Positions 37,808 to 47,738 are shown, numbered from the stretch's first letter. The stretch is 64,000 bases of DNA from Variovorax sp. OAS795 (GCF_040546685.1 NZ_JBEPOH010000001.1:868001-932000), one strand, 5' to 3'. Notes: generated by a model from the sequence alone, not told the origin. Translations and numbers: made by a program.

Positions 37808-39657
37808 GTGCCCGGGCCTGGCAGCCGCCGCGCCGCATCGACGCGATCGATTTCTGGCTGCGTTCCCGGCTGCTGGCCACCGCCCATGCGCTGCGCGAGT
37901 CGCTGCGGCCCTCCGCGCGACGCTGGCACGGCGGCACGCAGGCCCTGGCCGACGCGCCCGTGCTGGCGCAATGCCGCACCGCGCTCTGGACCGACGGGCG
38001 CGAAGACGAGTTCCCCCTGGTGGCCGGCAAGGTCCAGAACCTGCGCGTGGCGCGCCATTCCTTCGATGCCATCGAGGTGCCGGCCGGCGAGCTGCTGAGC
38101 TTCTGGCGCCAGCTGGGCCGACCGAGCGCGCGGCGCGGTTTCGTGCCCGGCCGCGAGCTGCGCGCCGGCTGCGTGGTGCCGACGCTGGCCGGTGGGCTTT
38201 GCCAGTTGTCGAATGCACTCGCCACCGCCGCGGCCCGCGCCGGTTTCGAACTCGTGGAACGGCATGGCCATACGGCGCGGGTCGAACACGCCGCCGAGGC
38301 ACCGGACGACGCCGTGGATGCGACCGTGTTCTGGAACTACGTCGACCTGAAGGTGCGGGCCCCGCATGCCTGGCGGCTCGAAGTCGAGCTGACGGCCACC
38401 GAGCTGGTGCTGCGCATCCGTGCGCTTTCGCCGACGGCGATGCCCATGGTGCTGCAACAAAGCCCCCAGGCGAGCGAAAGAAAGACATTGCCGACGGCGC
38501 GCGGCTGCCTGAGCTGCGACCAGGCCGCGTGCTTTCGCCACCGGCCGTCGATGGAGGACGGGCTGCGGGGGCGCACGGCCGTGCTGCTCGATGCCTGGAC
38601 GCCTGAATGCGCGCGCTACCTCGATGCGCACCATGCCGGCGCGGACCGCATGCAGCCGGTGCCGATGCGGCTGGCCTTCTGGCGCCCATGGCCGGCCGCT
38701 GGCTGGCACGCGGAGCCCGATGCGATCCGTCCCTGGTGGAGCAGCCTGCGCCGCGCGCTGTGGCAGCGGCTCTGGGCCCGCCACGCGGGCCGGCGGCAAG
38801 CAAGCTCGATCGATGGCCAGCGCTGGCTGGCGCTCGCTTTCGCCGCGCGGCTGAAGCCCGGCCACACGCAGCTGGTGGTCGACCAGGCCTTGTTGCCGCA
38901 CCTGCAACTGGCGGGCGCGCTCGACGGCCGCCGCATCACCGTGCTCGCCGGCGCCTTGCCGATGGCGGAAATCGAAGCCCGGCTCGACGCGGCTGCCGGG
39001 CAGTGGCCCGCCGATCCCACGCTGCGTGACTTTCGCGCCCCGCCCGCGCTTGTGCAGGCCGAGGCCCTGGCATTGGCCCGCGCCACGGCCGTGGTCACGC
39101 CGCATGCGGAAGTCGCCGCACACCTGGCCAGGACGGCGCCGCAAGCCGCACTGCTGCGGCTCGGCTGGGTGCAACCTGATGCCTGCGCCGTCCCCGATGC
39201 GCCCGCCACCGATCGGCACGCGCCGCCGCTGATCGTGTTCGCCGCCAGCGCACTCGCCCGCAAGGGTGCGAGCGAACTGGCCGCGGCATTGCAAGGGTGG
39301 CCATGCCGGCTGCGCGTGCTGGGCTCCCCCTCGGAAGACGCGCAACTGTGGCTCGGCATCGATGGCGTCGAGCACATGCATTGGCGAGGCGACTGGCTCG
39401 CCGGCGCGCGCGTGGTCGTGCTGCCGGCCCATGTCGAGCACGCGCCGCGCGCCCTTCTGCGCGCCGTGGCTGCCGGCGTGCCGGTCGTGGCCTCGACCGC
39501 CTGCGGGCTTGCGGGCCTGCCGGGCGTGCGCGAGGTCGCGGCGGGCGACGTCGAGGGCCTGCGCGCGGCGCTGCTGGCCTCACTTTTCACCAAGGCAACG
39601 GCTACGATCGCGCCGGGCCGATCCGCAGCACGAGAACCAGCAGCAACACCACCATGA
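37780..39657 (+). CDS. VanW-domain protein fused to a glycosyltransferase-like domain
   Basis: 625 residues from the ATG at 37780 (a GTG at 37804, overlapping the upstream stop as GTGA, is an equally plausible start). Residues about 50-210 are a VanW domain: GELLSFWRQLGRPSARRGF, AGGLCQLSNALATAAARAGF and a FWNYVDLKVR strand. A CLSCDQAACFRH motif (Cys-x2-Cys-x4-Cys-x2-His) follows. The C-terminal 350 residues resemble a GT-B glycosyltransferase (ALARKGASELAAALQGWP, then HAPRALLRAVAAGVPVVAST, then GLPGVREVAAGDVEGL). No signal peptide is seen. VanW is of unknown biochemical role. Its stop overlaps the AAA+ gene start (ATGA). Confidence 0.8.
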   Translation: MAQAKPAGVSARAWQPPRRIDAIDFWLRSRLLATAHALRESLRPSARRWHGGTQALADAPVLAQCRTALWTDGREDEFPLVAGKVQNLRVARHSFDAIEVPAGELLSFWRQLGRPSARRGFVPGRELRAGCVVPTLAGGLCQLSNALATAAARAGFELVERHGHTARVEHAAEAPDDAVDATVFWNYVDLKVRAPHAWRLEVELTATELVLRIRALSPTAMPMVLQQSPQASERKTLPTARGCLSCDQAACFRHRPSMEDGLRGRTAVLLDAWTPECARYLDAHHAGADRMQPVPMRLAFWRPWPAAGWHAEPDAIRPWWSSLRRALWQRLWARHAGRRQASSIDGQRWLALAFAARLKPGHTQLVVDQALLPHLQLAGALDGRRITVLAGALPMAEIEARLDAAAGQWPADPTLRDFRAPPALVQAEALALARATAVVTPHAEVAAHLARTAPQAALLRLGWVQPDACAVPDAPATDRHAPPLIVFAASALARKGASELAAALQGWPCRLRVLGSPSEDAQLWLGIDGVEHMHWRGDWLAGARVVVLPAHVEHAPRALLRAVAAGVPVVASTACGLAGLPGVREVAAGDVEGLRAALLASLFTKATATIAPGRSAAREPAATPP

Positions 39658-40799
39658 GCACCGGCACTTCACCGTCTTCCTCCACCGCCAACCAGGCCGT
39701 GCGCCTCGCTCCCGAGGCACGCTATGCGGACGAACTCGCACGCCTGCACGCGGCCGACGCCGATGCGCGGCCGACCGGATGGAAGCTCTCGCCACGCGCC
39801 GTGCGGCGCTTCATCCTCGGCGACGAGAAGCTGGCGGTGAGCCGCAAGTTCTATGGCGACGATCCGCTCGTGGACCGCGCCATCGTCACGCTCATGGGCC
39901 ACCAGGGGCTGATGCTCGTGGGCGAGCCCGGCACCGCCAAGTCGCTGCTGTCGGAACTGCTTGCGGCGGCGATCAGCGGCGACTCGGGCCTGACGGTCCA
40001 GGGCACCGCGGGCACCACCGAAGACCACATCAAGTACAGCTGGAACTACGCGCTGCTGCTGGCCGAGGGGCCGAGCCAGCGCGCGCTGGTGCCTTCGCCG
40101 CTGTACCAGGCCATGCGCGCGGGCAAGCTGGTGCGCTTCGAGGAAATCACGCGCTGCCCGCCCGAGATCCAGGACGTGCTGATTTCGCTCATGAGCGAAA
40201 AGCAGCTCATGATTCCCGAACTGGGCCGCAACGAGGGTGAGGGGGAGGGCGAGGGCGCGCGGCTCTACGCGCGGCGCGGCTTCAACATCATCGCCACCGC
40301 CAACCTGCGCGACCGCGGCGTGCATGAGATGTCGTCCGCGCTCAAGCGGCGCTTCAACTTCGAAACCGTGAAGCCGATCCGCGACCATGCCTTCGAGGTC
40401 GAGCTCGTGATGGCGCAGCTGCAGCGCGAGCTCGATGCCGGCGGCGAGTCGCCGGTCGACGTGCCGCGCGACGTGGTGGGGCTCCTGGTCACCACCTTCC
40501 AGGAACTGCGCGCGGGCCAGACGCAGGAAGGCACGGCCATCAAGGGGCTCGATGCCGTGATGTCCACCGCCGAGGCCGTGAACGTGGCCTATGCGGCGGC
40601 CTTGCAGGCGCGGCACTTCAACGGCGGCCAGCTCACCCCGCGCGAGATCGCGGGCCAGCTGCAGGGCGTGGTGCTGAAGGACAGCGCCGACGACGTGAAG
40701 CGCGTGCGCCACTATTTCGACACCGTGGTGCGCGAGCGCGGCAAGCGCGATGCGCAATGGAAGACCTTCCACGACGCGGCGCGTGCGCTGTGGCAATAG
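39654..40799 (+). CDS. yehL: MoxR-family AAA+ ATPase, YehL-like
   Basis: 381 residues. Walker A is GEPGTAKS (residues 90-97) and Walker B is KLVRFEEI (158-165), with Glu instead of Asp in the first acidic position. Sensor 1 is Asn217 in IIATANLRD, and an arginine finger is likely in ALKRRFNFE. A GEGEGEGEG stretch (194-202) marks an inserted loop. This matches the YehL branch of the MoxR family. MoxR ATPases work with vWA partners as maturation chaperones. Its ATG overlaps the VanW-fusion stop. It is the putative motor of the yeh-like locus. Confidence 0.9.
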   Translation: MSTGTSPSSSTANQAVRLAPEARYADELARLHAADADARPTGWKLSPRAVRRFILGDEKLAVSRKFYGDDPLVDRAIVTLMGHQGLMLVGEPGTAKSLLSELLAAAISGDSGLTVQGTAGTTEDHIKYSWNYALLLAEGPSQRALVPSPLYQAMRAGKLVRFEEITRCPPEIQDVLISLMSEKQLMIPELGRNEGEGEGEGARLYARRGFNIIATANLRDRGVHEMSSALKRRFNFETVKPIRDHAFEVELVMAQLQRELDAGGESPVDVPRDVVGLLVTTFQELRAGQTQEGTAIKGLDAVMSTAEAVNVAYAAALQARHFNGGQLTPREIAGQLQGVVLKDSADDVKRVRHYFDTVVRERGKRDAQWKTFHDAARALWQ

Positions 40800-43354
40800 C
40801 AGGAGAAGACGGCCGGCTGCCTGCGGCGCTGGATGCGGCGCGTTTGCGGCTGTTCGGCGAGGACGGCATCTTCTTCGTGCCGGTGCGGCACCACAGCCCG
40901 GCCTGTGCGTTCGCGCTGCGTGCGCTCTTGCGCGAGATCAGGCCCGCGGCCGTGCTGATCGAGGGGCCGGACGACCTCGGCGCGCTGCTGCCACTGCTGC
41001 AGCACGCGCAGACCAGCGCGCCGGTCGCATGGCTCTGCCAGAGCACGCGCGAGGTGCCGGTCGACGATCCCGACCCCGAGGTCGACGCAAGGACGCGCAC
41101 CGAATCGCGCACATCCTTCTTTCCGTTCTGCGACTACAGCCCCGAGTGGATCGCCGTGCGCGAAGGCGCGGCGCTGGGCGCGCGGCTCGGCCTGATCGAT
41201 CTTCCGTGGGCCGACAAGGCCTGGCACCGCAGCGAGAGCGACGACGAAGAAGAAGGCGATGCTCGCGGCGCCGCGCGCAGCCTGATGGAAGAGCGCCATT
41301 TTGCGCACAGCCGCTACCTTGGCGCCATGGCCTCGCAGCTGGGCTGCGCCGATCACCAGGAGCTCTGGGACCGGCTCTTCGAACTGCGCGCCACCGCCGC
41401 ACTTTGCGACTGGCGCGCATTCTTCGGCGACGTCTTCAGCTGGTGCGCGATGGCGCGGCTCGACTACGAACCCGAGGTGCTCGAGGCCGAGCTGAGCCTG
41501 CCGCGCGAGCGCCACATGGCGGCGCACATCCGCCGCTGGCGCAACGAGGTCGAGGGCCCGATCGTGGTCGTCACCGGCGGCTTCCACACGCTCGAACTCA
41601 TCGCGCAGTGGCGTGAAGCCAAGCCCTCCAAGGCGCCGGCCGCCAGGGAAGCGCCGGCCGGCGCCTGGCTGATCCGCTACAGCTTCGAGCGGCTGGACGC
41701 GCTCAACGGCTATGCCTCGGGCATGCCGTCGCCCGGCTACTACCAGCAGGTGTGGGAGCGCCTCGAGGCCGGCCAGCCCGATCCGTTCACCGCCGTGGCG
41801 CTCGACAGCCTGGCGCGCTTCGCACGCCAGACCCGCGAACAGGACCAGGCCGATGCGGTGTCCACCGCGCTGGTGCAGGCCGCGGCCGCGCAGGCCATGC
41901 GGCTCGCGGCGCTGCGCGGCAATGCCGGCCCGGGGCGGCAGGACCTGCTCGATGCGATCCGCTCCTGCTTCATCAAGGGCGCGATCGACGAAGGCACGCG
42001 CGGCTTCACGGCCGACCTGCGAAATTTTCTCAGCGGCACGCGCATCGGCGACGTGCCGCCTTCGGCCGGCTCGCCGCCGCTGATCGAGGACGCGCGCCGG
42101 CTCGCGCGCCAAGCCGGCGTGCGGCTGGACGACAGCACCGCGCGCGTGGCGCGGCTCGACCTGTACCGCAAGCCCTCGCACCGCGAGCGCAGCCGCTTCT
42201 TCCATGCCATGGCGTACCTCGACGCGGGGCTCGGCACCTGGCTCGCGGGCCCGGATTTCCTCGGCAACAGCCGCCTGCACCTGCTGTTCGAGGAGTGGCG
42301 CGCCGCATGGTCGCCGCTGGTGGAGGCGCGGCTGATCGAGCTCGCGGCCGACGGCGCGAGCGTCGAGGCCGTGTGCATGGCCAGGCTGCAGAAGGAAGAA
42401 GACGCGCTCTGCGGCCAGGGCCGCGGACGCAGCGCGAGCGCGGCCGTGGCGCTGCTCCTGCGCGCCTGCCTGGTCGGGCTGCAGTCGCGCCTGCCGCAGC
42501 TGCTCTCGATGCTTTCCACGCACCTCGACGAAGATGCCTCGCTGGGTTCGGTGGTCGATTGCGGGCATCGGCTCGTCACGCTGTGGCGTGCGCGCGAGCC
42601 GCTGGGCGTGCAGCAGCATCCGCAACTGCTCGGCCTGTTGGAGCGCGTGTGGCCCGCGGCGCTGTTCCTCTTGCCCGATGCGGGAGCGTGCGCCGAAGAG
42701 GGCGAGGCCGGCGCGGTGAAGCAGATGCTCTCGCTGCGCGAGCTCGGACGGCTGCTGGCTTCGCTGCAGGGCGAGCAGGGGCAAGCCAGGGACGACGCCA
42801 TCGACCTCGGCCTGCTGCGCGCCCAGCTCGAACGCTTTGCGAGCGGCGCGCAGGCCGCACCCGGCGTCGCCGGCGCCGCCTCGGCCCTGCTGTACCTCGA
42901 CGGGCACTGGGACGAGCAGGCGCTGGACACGGTGGTGCGTCAACGTTTCGGCCCGGGCGCGCAGCCGCGCGAGGCTGTGCGCTTTCTCAACGGGGTGATG
43001 GCCGCCGCGCCCGAGCTGCTGCTGCGCCTCCCGGCGCTGCTCGAAGGCCTCGATGGCCTGGTGCAGGCCTGGGACGCCGAAGCCTTCATCGCGCACCTGC
43101 CCGACCTGCGCCAGGCCTTCACGCGCCTCAAGCCGCAGGAGACTTCCGATCTGGCGGGCCGCGTGGCCGCGCTGCACGGCATGAACGAGGCCGAGGGCGG
43201 GGCGCTCGACCAGATGCACTACGACACCACGGAACAGGACATGCTCGAAGGCGCGCAATTGCAGCTCGCGCTTGCCGAGTGCCTGCGCCGCGACGGGCTG
43301 GCCGGATGGCTGGGCGCCGCGCAGGACAAGAAGAACACGGAAAACGCCTCATGA
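40757..43354 (+). CDS. yehM: DUF5682-like large protein, YehM-like
   Basis: 865 residues from the ATG at 40757; a GTG at 40790 would shorten it by 11 residues and reduce the overlap with the AAA+ gene from 43 to 10 bases. The N-terminus reads FVPVRHHSPACAFALRALLREI, then AVLIEGPDDLGALL, very close in pattern to E. coli YehM (VGIRHHSPACARLV, YVLIEGPADF). Further segments (FSPFCDYSPEW-like, ERHMAAHIRRW, VVVTGGFHTLEL) suggest a TraB/ChaN-related hydrolase-like core. No membrane segment. Function is unknown; it is always close to the MoxR gene in this family. Confidence 0.87.
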   Translation: MEDLPRRGACAVAIAGEDGRLPAALDAARLRLFGEDGIFFVPVRHHSPACAFALRALLREIRPAAVLIEGPDDLGALLPLLQHAQTSAPVAWLCQSTREVPVDDPDPEVDARTRTESRTSFFPFCDYSPEWIAVREGAALGARLGLIDLPWADKAWHRSESDDEEEGDARGAARSLMEERHFAHSRYLGAMASQLGCADHQELWDRLFELRATAALCDWRAFFGDVFSWCAMARLDYEPEVLEAELSLPRERHMAAHIRRWRNEVEGPIVVVTGGFHTLELIAQWREAKPSKAPAAREAPAGAWLIRYSFERLDALNGYASGMPSPGYYQQVWERLEAGQPDPFTAVALDSLARFARQTREQDQADAVSTALVQAAAAQAMRLAALRGNAGPGRQDLLDAIRSCFIKGAIDEGTRGFTADLRNFLSGTRIGDVPPSAGSPPLIEDARRLARQAGVRLDDSTARVARLDLYRKPSHRERSRFFHAMAYLDAGLGTWLAGPDFLGNSRLHLLFEEWRAAWSPLVEARLIELAADGASVEAVCMARLQKEEDALCGQGRGRSASAAVALLLRACLVGLQSRLPQLLSMLSTHLDEDASLGSVVDCGHRLVTLWRAREPLGVQQHPQLLGLLERVWPAALFLLPDAGACAEEGEAGAVKQMLSLRELGRLLASLQGEQGQARDDAIDLGLLRAQLERFASGAQAAPGVAGAASALLYLDGHWDEQALDTVVRQRFGPGAQPREAVRFLNGVMAAAPELLLRLPALLEGLDGLVQAWDAEAFIAHLPDLRQAFTRLKPQETSDLAGRVAALHGMNEAEGGALDQMHYDTTEQDMLEGAQLQLALAECLRRDGLAGWLGAAQDKKNTENAS

Positions 43355-45033
43355 CCATCGACCTCCAGACACTCAAGTGCGGCGAGTGCGGCAGCAGCGC
43401 GCTGAAACGCACCGGCCTGAACCAGTACGCCTGCCAGCATTGCGGCTCCGTGACGCTGGTGGAGGACAACGTCTCCGACCGGCTCGAACGCGTGCTCGAG
43501 CAGGTGAAGGACGCGGCGGGGGAACGGCTTGCACAGGCGCAGTCGCTCAAGCAGAAGGCGGTGCTGCGCAACGCGGGCATCGCCGTGGCGGCGTTGCTGG
43601 GCCTGGGGCTGGTGGCCATGCTCGCGAGCCTGATCTTCGCGCGCGAGGGACGTCCGCCTGCGCAGCGGCCGGTGGTGGCAGCGGTCGTCGACCGCAGCAT
43701 TCCCGTCGAAGGGCTCAGGCTCGGCGAACCGCGCCAGGTGCTGGTGGGAAACGGCGGGTCGGCGCAGGCCAGGCTCTTGGTCGTGGCGCGCAACGAGACC
43801 GGCAAGCCGCTGGAGCGCGCCGGCATCAAGGCGGTGTTCTACGACGGCGACACCCGGCTCGAGGAGCGCAGCGAGACCGTGCCCATCGGCGTGCTGCAGC
43901 CCGGCGAGAGCGCGCCCGTGCTGATCGACCTGCCGAGCGGGAAGACCGCCACGCGCCAGGAGCTCCAGGTGCAGCGGCTCTCGGCACCCTACCGCTCGGC
44001 CGAGGGGCCGCGGCTCGCATTCGAGCGCGTGCGGCTGGTGCAGCAAGGCACCGGAGCCGTGAGACTGGTCGGCCGCATCGCCCACGCGAAGGACAGCGGC
44101 GCGACGCTCGCCGGCATCGAGGCGCTGGTCACGCTCTACGACGACGCCGGCCGCGTGATCGGCATCGGGCACGGCTACGCGCAGGCGAGCGAACTCAAGC
44201 CGGGCGCGCGCACGTCGATGGACATGAACATCCGCAGCTTCGGACGGGGAGCGCCGGTGGCCGCCTGGGACTACCGCATCGGCTACAGCACGCTCGAGAC
44301 CGGTGGCGCGCGCGTGGCGGTGCTGAGCGCGGACCGCGTGATCCGGGCCGTGGGTGCGCCGGAGGTCTTCAACCCCGAGCTGCGCATGGGCACCGAAGAC
44401 CTGCTGGCCGACGAGAGCGAGCGTTTCGACCCGGAGCAGCTGGAATTGCTTGCGCTGGTGCCCGGACTCAGCACGATCCGCCAGCGCACCTACATGACGG
44501 AGCTCGTGAACCGCAGCAAGGACCGGATCGCGATCGCACCCGCGGCGGTGATCTCGCGCTACGACGGCAGCAAGCTCGATGGAACGACCGTGCTCGCCGG
44601 TCCGGCCTACCTGTACCCGGGGGAGCGCTTTCCGGTGCAGGTCGATCCGTCGCGCGCCGACCGCATCACGCAGACCCGCGTCGAATGGAAGCCGATGCGG
44701 CGCGCGGCGCTGCCGGGCCAGCGCACGCCGCTGGAGGTCACCATCGAAAGCACCCGCGCCACCACCGGCAGCGTGCTGCTCAACTTCAGCCAGCGCTTCG
44801 CCTACAAGGCCGTGGACGTGAAGGGCAGCGTCAGGAATCCCGGTGCCGGCATCGTGCGCAAGGCGCGCGTGTGGGTGAGCCTGCGCGACCGCGAGGGCCG
44901 GCTCACGGGCTTCAAGATGGTGGAGGACCTGCCGGCCATCGGCCCGGGCGAGAGCGCACCGTTCGAGGTGAGCATCCAGCAGCAGGCGCGCGACTTCGCG
45001 ACGGTCGACACCGGGTACCAGAGCACGGAATAG
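43351..45033 (+). CDS. Membrane-anchored zinc-ribbon protein
   Basis: 560 residues. A zinc ribbon lies at the N-terminus (Cys10, Cys13, Cys28, Cys31: CGEC...CQHCG), then a short amphipathic linker, one membrane helix at about residues 74-97 ([20 protein letters not shown]) and a large C-terminal domain of about 450 residues, probably outside the cytoplasm. That part has repeated beta-sandwich-like blocks such as [20 protein letters not shown] and [19 protein letters not shown], recalling the FxLYD-type domains of DUF3426-like proteins. The ATG overlaps the DUF5682 stop (ATGA), so it belongs to the operon. It would link the cytoplasmic yeh-like machine to the envelope. Confidence 0.8.
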   Translation: MTIDLQTLKCGECGSSALKRTGLNQYACQHCGSVTLVEDNVSDRLERVLEQVKDAAGERLAQAQSLKQKAVLRNAGIAVAALLGLGLVAMLASLIFAREGRPPAQRPVVAAVVDRSIPVEGLRLGEPRQVLVGNGGSAQARLLVVARNETGKPLERAGIKAVFYDGDTRLEERSETVPIGVLQPGESAPVLIDLPSGKTATRQELQVQRLSAPYRSAEGPRLAFERVRLVQQGTGAVRLVGRIAHAKDSGATLAGIEALVTLYDDAGRVIGIGHGYAQASELKPGARTSMDMNIRSFGRGAPVAAWDYRIGYSTLETGGARVAVLSADRVIRAVGAPEVFNPELRMGTEDLLADESERFDPEQLELLALVPGLSTIRQRTYMTELVNRSKDRIAIAPAAVISRYDGSKLDGTTVLAGPAYLYPGERFPVQVDPSRADRITQTRVEWKPMRRAALPGQRTPLEVTIESTRATTGSVLLNFSQRFAYKAVDVKGSVRNPGAGIVRKARVWVSLRDREGRLTGFKMVEDLPAIGPGESAPFEVSIQQQARDFATVDTGYQSTE

Positions 45034-45076
45034 CCTGCACGAGCAAGGATGGCCGGATCGCGCGATCATCCGGCCC

Positions 45077-46063
45077 ATGATTCCGTTCTCGATCCTCGAC
45101 CTTTCGCCGATCACCGAAGGCAGCGATGCCGCGCAGTCGTTCCGCAACTCGCTGTCGCTCGCGCAGCACGGCGAAGCGCTGGGCTACCGCCGCTACTGGC
45201 TGGCCGAGCACCACGGCATGCCGGGCATCGCGAGCGCGGCCACGGCGGTGCTGCTCGCCCACATCGGCGCGGGCACCTCGACGATCCGCATCGGCGCCGG
45301 CGGCGTGATGCTGCCCAACCATTCGCCGCTGGTGATCGCCGAGCAGTTCGGCACGCTCGAATCGCTGTACCCGGGGCGCATCGACCTCGGGCTGGGCCGG
45401 GCGCCGGGCTCCGACCAGCGCACTGCGCGCGCGCTGCGCCGCAACCTCGAATCCGACGCCGACCAGTTTCCACAGGACGTGGTCGAGCTGATGGATTTCA
45501 TGTCCAAGGCGCCGCAGCAGCCGGTGCGCGCGGTGCCCGGCGCGGGGCTCGAGGTGCCGGTGTGGATTCTGGGGTCGAGCACCTTCGGCGCCCAGCTGGC
45601 GGCGCACCTGGGCCTGCCCTACGCCTTTGCCTCCCACTTTGCGCCGCAGCAGCTGTTGCAGGCGATCCGGATCTACCGCGAGACCTTCAAGCCCTCGGCC
45701 CAGCTGCAGAAGCCCTATGTGATGCTGGGCTTCAACGTGTTCGTGGCCGACACCGACGACGAGGCGGAATTCCGCGCCACCTCGTGGCAGCAGGCCTTCG
45801 TGAACCTGCGCAGCGGCCGTCCGGGACGCCTGCCGCCGCCGGTCGAGAACTACCGGCAGAAGGTCGGGCCGGCCGAGAACGCGCTGCTCGATTCGGTGCT
45901 CTCGTGTTCGGCCGTGGGATCGCCCGCCAAGGTGCGCGAAGGCGTGCAGGCCTTCATCGACCGCACCGGCGCCGACGAGCTGATGATCACCTCGCAGGTG
46001 TTCGACCATGCCGCGCGGCTGCGCTCCTACGAGCTCCTGGCCGGGTTGCGCGGCCAGGGCTGA
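45077..46063 (+). CDS. Luciferase-like (LLM) flavin-dependent oxidoreductase
   Basis: 328 residues of the bacterial-luciferase-like superfamily. Family stretches are [15 protein letters not shown] at the N-terminus, [47 protein letters not shown] and [11 protein letters not shown]. The superfamily uses FMNH2 to hydroxylate or cleave diverse substrates; members with this pattern are often annotated as alkanal monooxygenase-like, but the substrate is not predictable. It is separated by about 40 bases from the yeh-like block and followed by mnmA; it may be the last gene of the upstream unit or independent. Confidence 0.9.
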   Translation: MIPFSILDLSPITEGSDAAQSFRNSLSLAQHGEALGYRRYWLAEHHGMPGIASAATAVLLAHIGAGTSTIRIGAGGVMLPNHSPLVIAEQFGTLESLYPGRIDLGLGRAPGSDQRTARALRRNLESDADQFPQDVVELMDFMSKAPQQPVRAVPGAGLEVPVWILGSSTFGAQLAAHLGLPYAFASHFAPQQLLQAIRIYRETFKPSAQLQKPYVMLGFNVFVADTDDEAEFRATSWQQAFVNLRSGRPGRLPPPVENYRQKVGPAENALLDSVLSCSAVGSPAKVREGVQAFIDRTGADELMITSQVFDHAARLRSYELLAGLRGQG

Positions 46064-46124
46064 TTCCCCCACGCCGCCGGGCCCGGCGCCGGGCTGGGAC
46101 AATGGCGGGCTAACTGGTGGGTGT

Positions 46125-47231
46125 ATGGCAGCAAAGCAACGGATCGTGGTCGGACTGAGCGGCGGGGTGGATTCCGCGGTGACGGCGCACCTGCTCAAGC
46201 AGCAGGGGCACGAGGTGGTCGGCATCTTCATGAAGAACTGGGAAGACGACGACGACAGCGAATACTGCTCGTCGAACATCGACTTCGTGGACGCGGCCGC
46301 CGTGGCCGACGTGCTGGGCATCGAGATCGAGCACGTCAACTTCGCGGCCGACTACAAGGACCGGGTGTTCGCCGAGTTCCTGCGCGAGTACAAGGCCGGG
46401 CGCACGCCCAACCCCGACGTGCTGTGCAATGCCGAGATCAAGTTCAAGGCCTTTCTGGACCACGCGATGCGCCTGGGGGCCGGGAAGATCGCCACCGGCC
46501 ACTACGCCCGCGTGCGGCTGAACGAGGCCACCGGCAAGCACGAGCTGCTGAAAGGGCTCGACCCGTCGAAGGACCAGAGCTACTTCCTGCACCGGCTGAA
46601 CCAGGCGCAGCTGTCCAAGACGCTGTTCCCCGTCGGCGAGTTGCACAAGACCGAAGTGCGCCGCATCGCGGAAGAAATCGGCCTGCCCAATGCGAAGAAG
46701 AAGGACTCGACCGGCATCTGCTTCATCGGCGAGCGGCCGTTCCGCGAGTTCCTCAACCGCTACATCTCCAAGGAACCGGGCCCGATCAAGGACGACCGCG
46801 GCCGCAAGCTCGGCGAGCACCAGGGCCTGAGCTTCTATACGCTGGGCCAGCGGCAGGGGCTGGGCATCGGCGGCGTGAAAGACAAGGGCGCGCAGCGCGG
46901 CTCGGGCGACCATTCGCCATGGTTCGTGGCGCGCAAGGACGTCGAGAAGAACACGCTGTGGGTGGTGCAGGGGCACGACCATCCATGGCTGCTGTCGTCC
47001 GCCTTGGCGGCAGGCGACGCGAGCTGGGTCTCCGGCGAGGCGCCCGCGCCGGGCGGCTATGGCTCGAAGGCACGCTACCGGCAGGCCGATGCCGCCTGCG
47101 AGATGGATGCGCCAGCGGGCGACGAAGCTTTCAGCCTGCGCTTCGGCGAGCCCCAATGGGCGGTCACGCCAGGGCAGTCGGCCGTGCTCTACGACGGCGA
47201 GCGCTGCCTCGGAGGCGGGGTCATCGTCTGA
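46125..47231 (+). CDS. mnmA: tRNA-specific 2-thiouridylase MnmA
   Basis: 368 residues from the ATG at 46125. The P-loop motif [13 protein letters not shown] (PP-loop ATP pyrophosphatase), [23 protein letters not shown] and GHYARV are canonical, with the catalytic cysteines in [12 protein letters not shown] and [12 protein letters not shown]. It installs the 2-thio group at uridine 34 of tRNA-Lys, -Glu and -Gln, taking sulfur from the Tus relay. It faces the Nudix gene 25 bases away, an association also seen in E. coli. Confidence 0.97.
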   Translation: MAAKQRIVVGLSGGVDSAVTAHLLKQQGHEVVGIFMKNWEDDDDSEYCSSNIDFVDAAAVADVLGIEIEHVNFAADYKDRVFAEFLREYKAGRTPNPDVLCNAEIKFKAFLDHAMRLGAGKIATGHYARVRLNEATGKHELLKGLDPSKDQSYFLHRLNQAQLSKTLFPVGELHKTEVRRIAEEIGLPNAKKKDSTGICFIGERPFREFLNRYISKEPGPIKDDRGRKLGEHQGLSFYTLGQRQGLGIGGVKDKGAQRGSGDHSPWFVARKDVEKNTLWVVQGHDHPWLLSSALAAGDASWVSGEAPAPGGYGSKARYRQADAACEMDAPAGDEAFSLRFGEPQWAVTPGQSAVLYDGERCLGGGVIV

Positions 47232-47255
47232 CCACCCCGGACCGGTGCGTGGCCC

Positions 47256-47738
47256 TCAGCGCACCGAGTCATGGACATGGATCAGCTCCAGCGGGTAGCG
47301 CCGCCCGGCCAGGTGGTCTTCCACGCATTGCAGGACCAGCGGGCTGCGGTGCCTCGGCACGCTGGCGCGGATCTCGTCGGCGCTCATCCAGACCGTGCGG
47401 ACGATGCCGTGGTCGAGCGCCCGGCCGTTTTCCCTCGGGCCCAGGACGCCCGAAAAGGCAAAGCGCATGTAGATGACGTCGTCTTCCTTCCTGCCGGTCC
47501 GGTGGCTCGATCCCGCCATGTAGATGCCGATCAGCGCGGTGGGCGTGAAGGCGTGGGCGGTTTCCTCGAGCGTTTCGCGCGCGCATCCCTCGATGGGCGA
47601 TTCGCCGGGGTCGAGGTGTCCCGCGGGCGTGTTGAGCCGGAGGCCCTGCGCGGTGTGCTCCTCGACCAGCAGGAACTTGCCGTCCTGTTCGATGACGGCG
47701 GCCACGGTGACGTTGGGTTTCCAGCGGGATATCGTCAT
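47256..47738 (-). CDS. nudJ: Nudix hydrolase, NudJ-like phosphatase
   Basis: 160 residues. The Nudix box GHLDPGESPIEGCARETLEETA (residues about 40-61) fits the G-x5-E-x7-REUxEExGU pattern, with Ala in the final G-U position. The N-terminal WKPNVTVAAVIEQDGKFLLVEE matches NudJ/YmfB, which acts on thiamine pyrophosphate and nucleotide triphosphates. The gene lies next to mnmA as in E. coli, here converging on it. The last 25 residues (VLQCVEDHLAGRRYPLELIH) are conserved in the NudJ group. Confidence 0.9.
   Translation of the reverse strand: MTISRWKPNVTVAAVIEQDGKFLLVEEHTAQGLRLNTPAGHLDPGESPIEGCARETLEETAHAFTPTALIGIYMAGSSHRTGRKEDDVIYMRFAFSGVLGPRENGRALDHGIVRTVWMSADEIRASVPRHRSPLVLQCVEDHLAGRRYPLELIHVHDSVR

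Noticed and set aside
29992..43354. Classification as a vWA-MoxR associated (VMAP-type) conflict system
   Set aside because: The hallmark VMAP partners and effector domains are not visible; the genes fit the YehL branch better.
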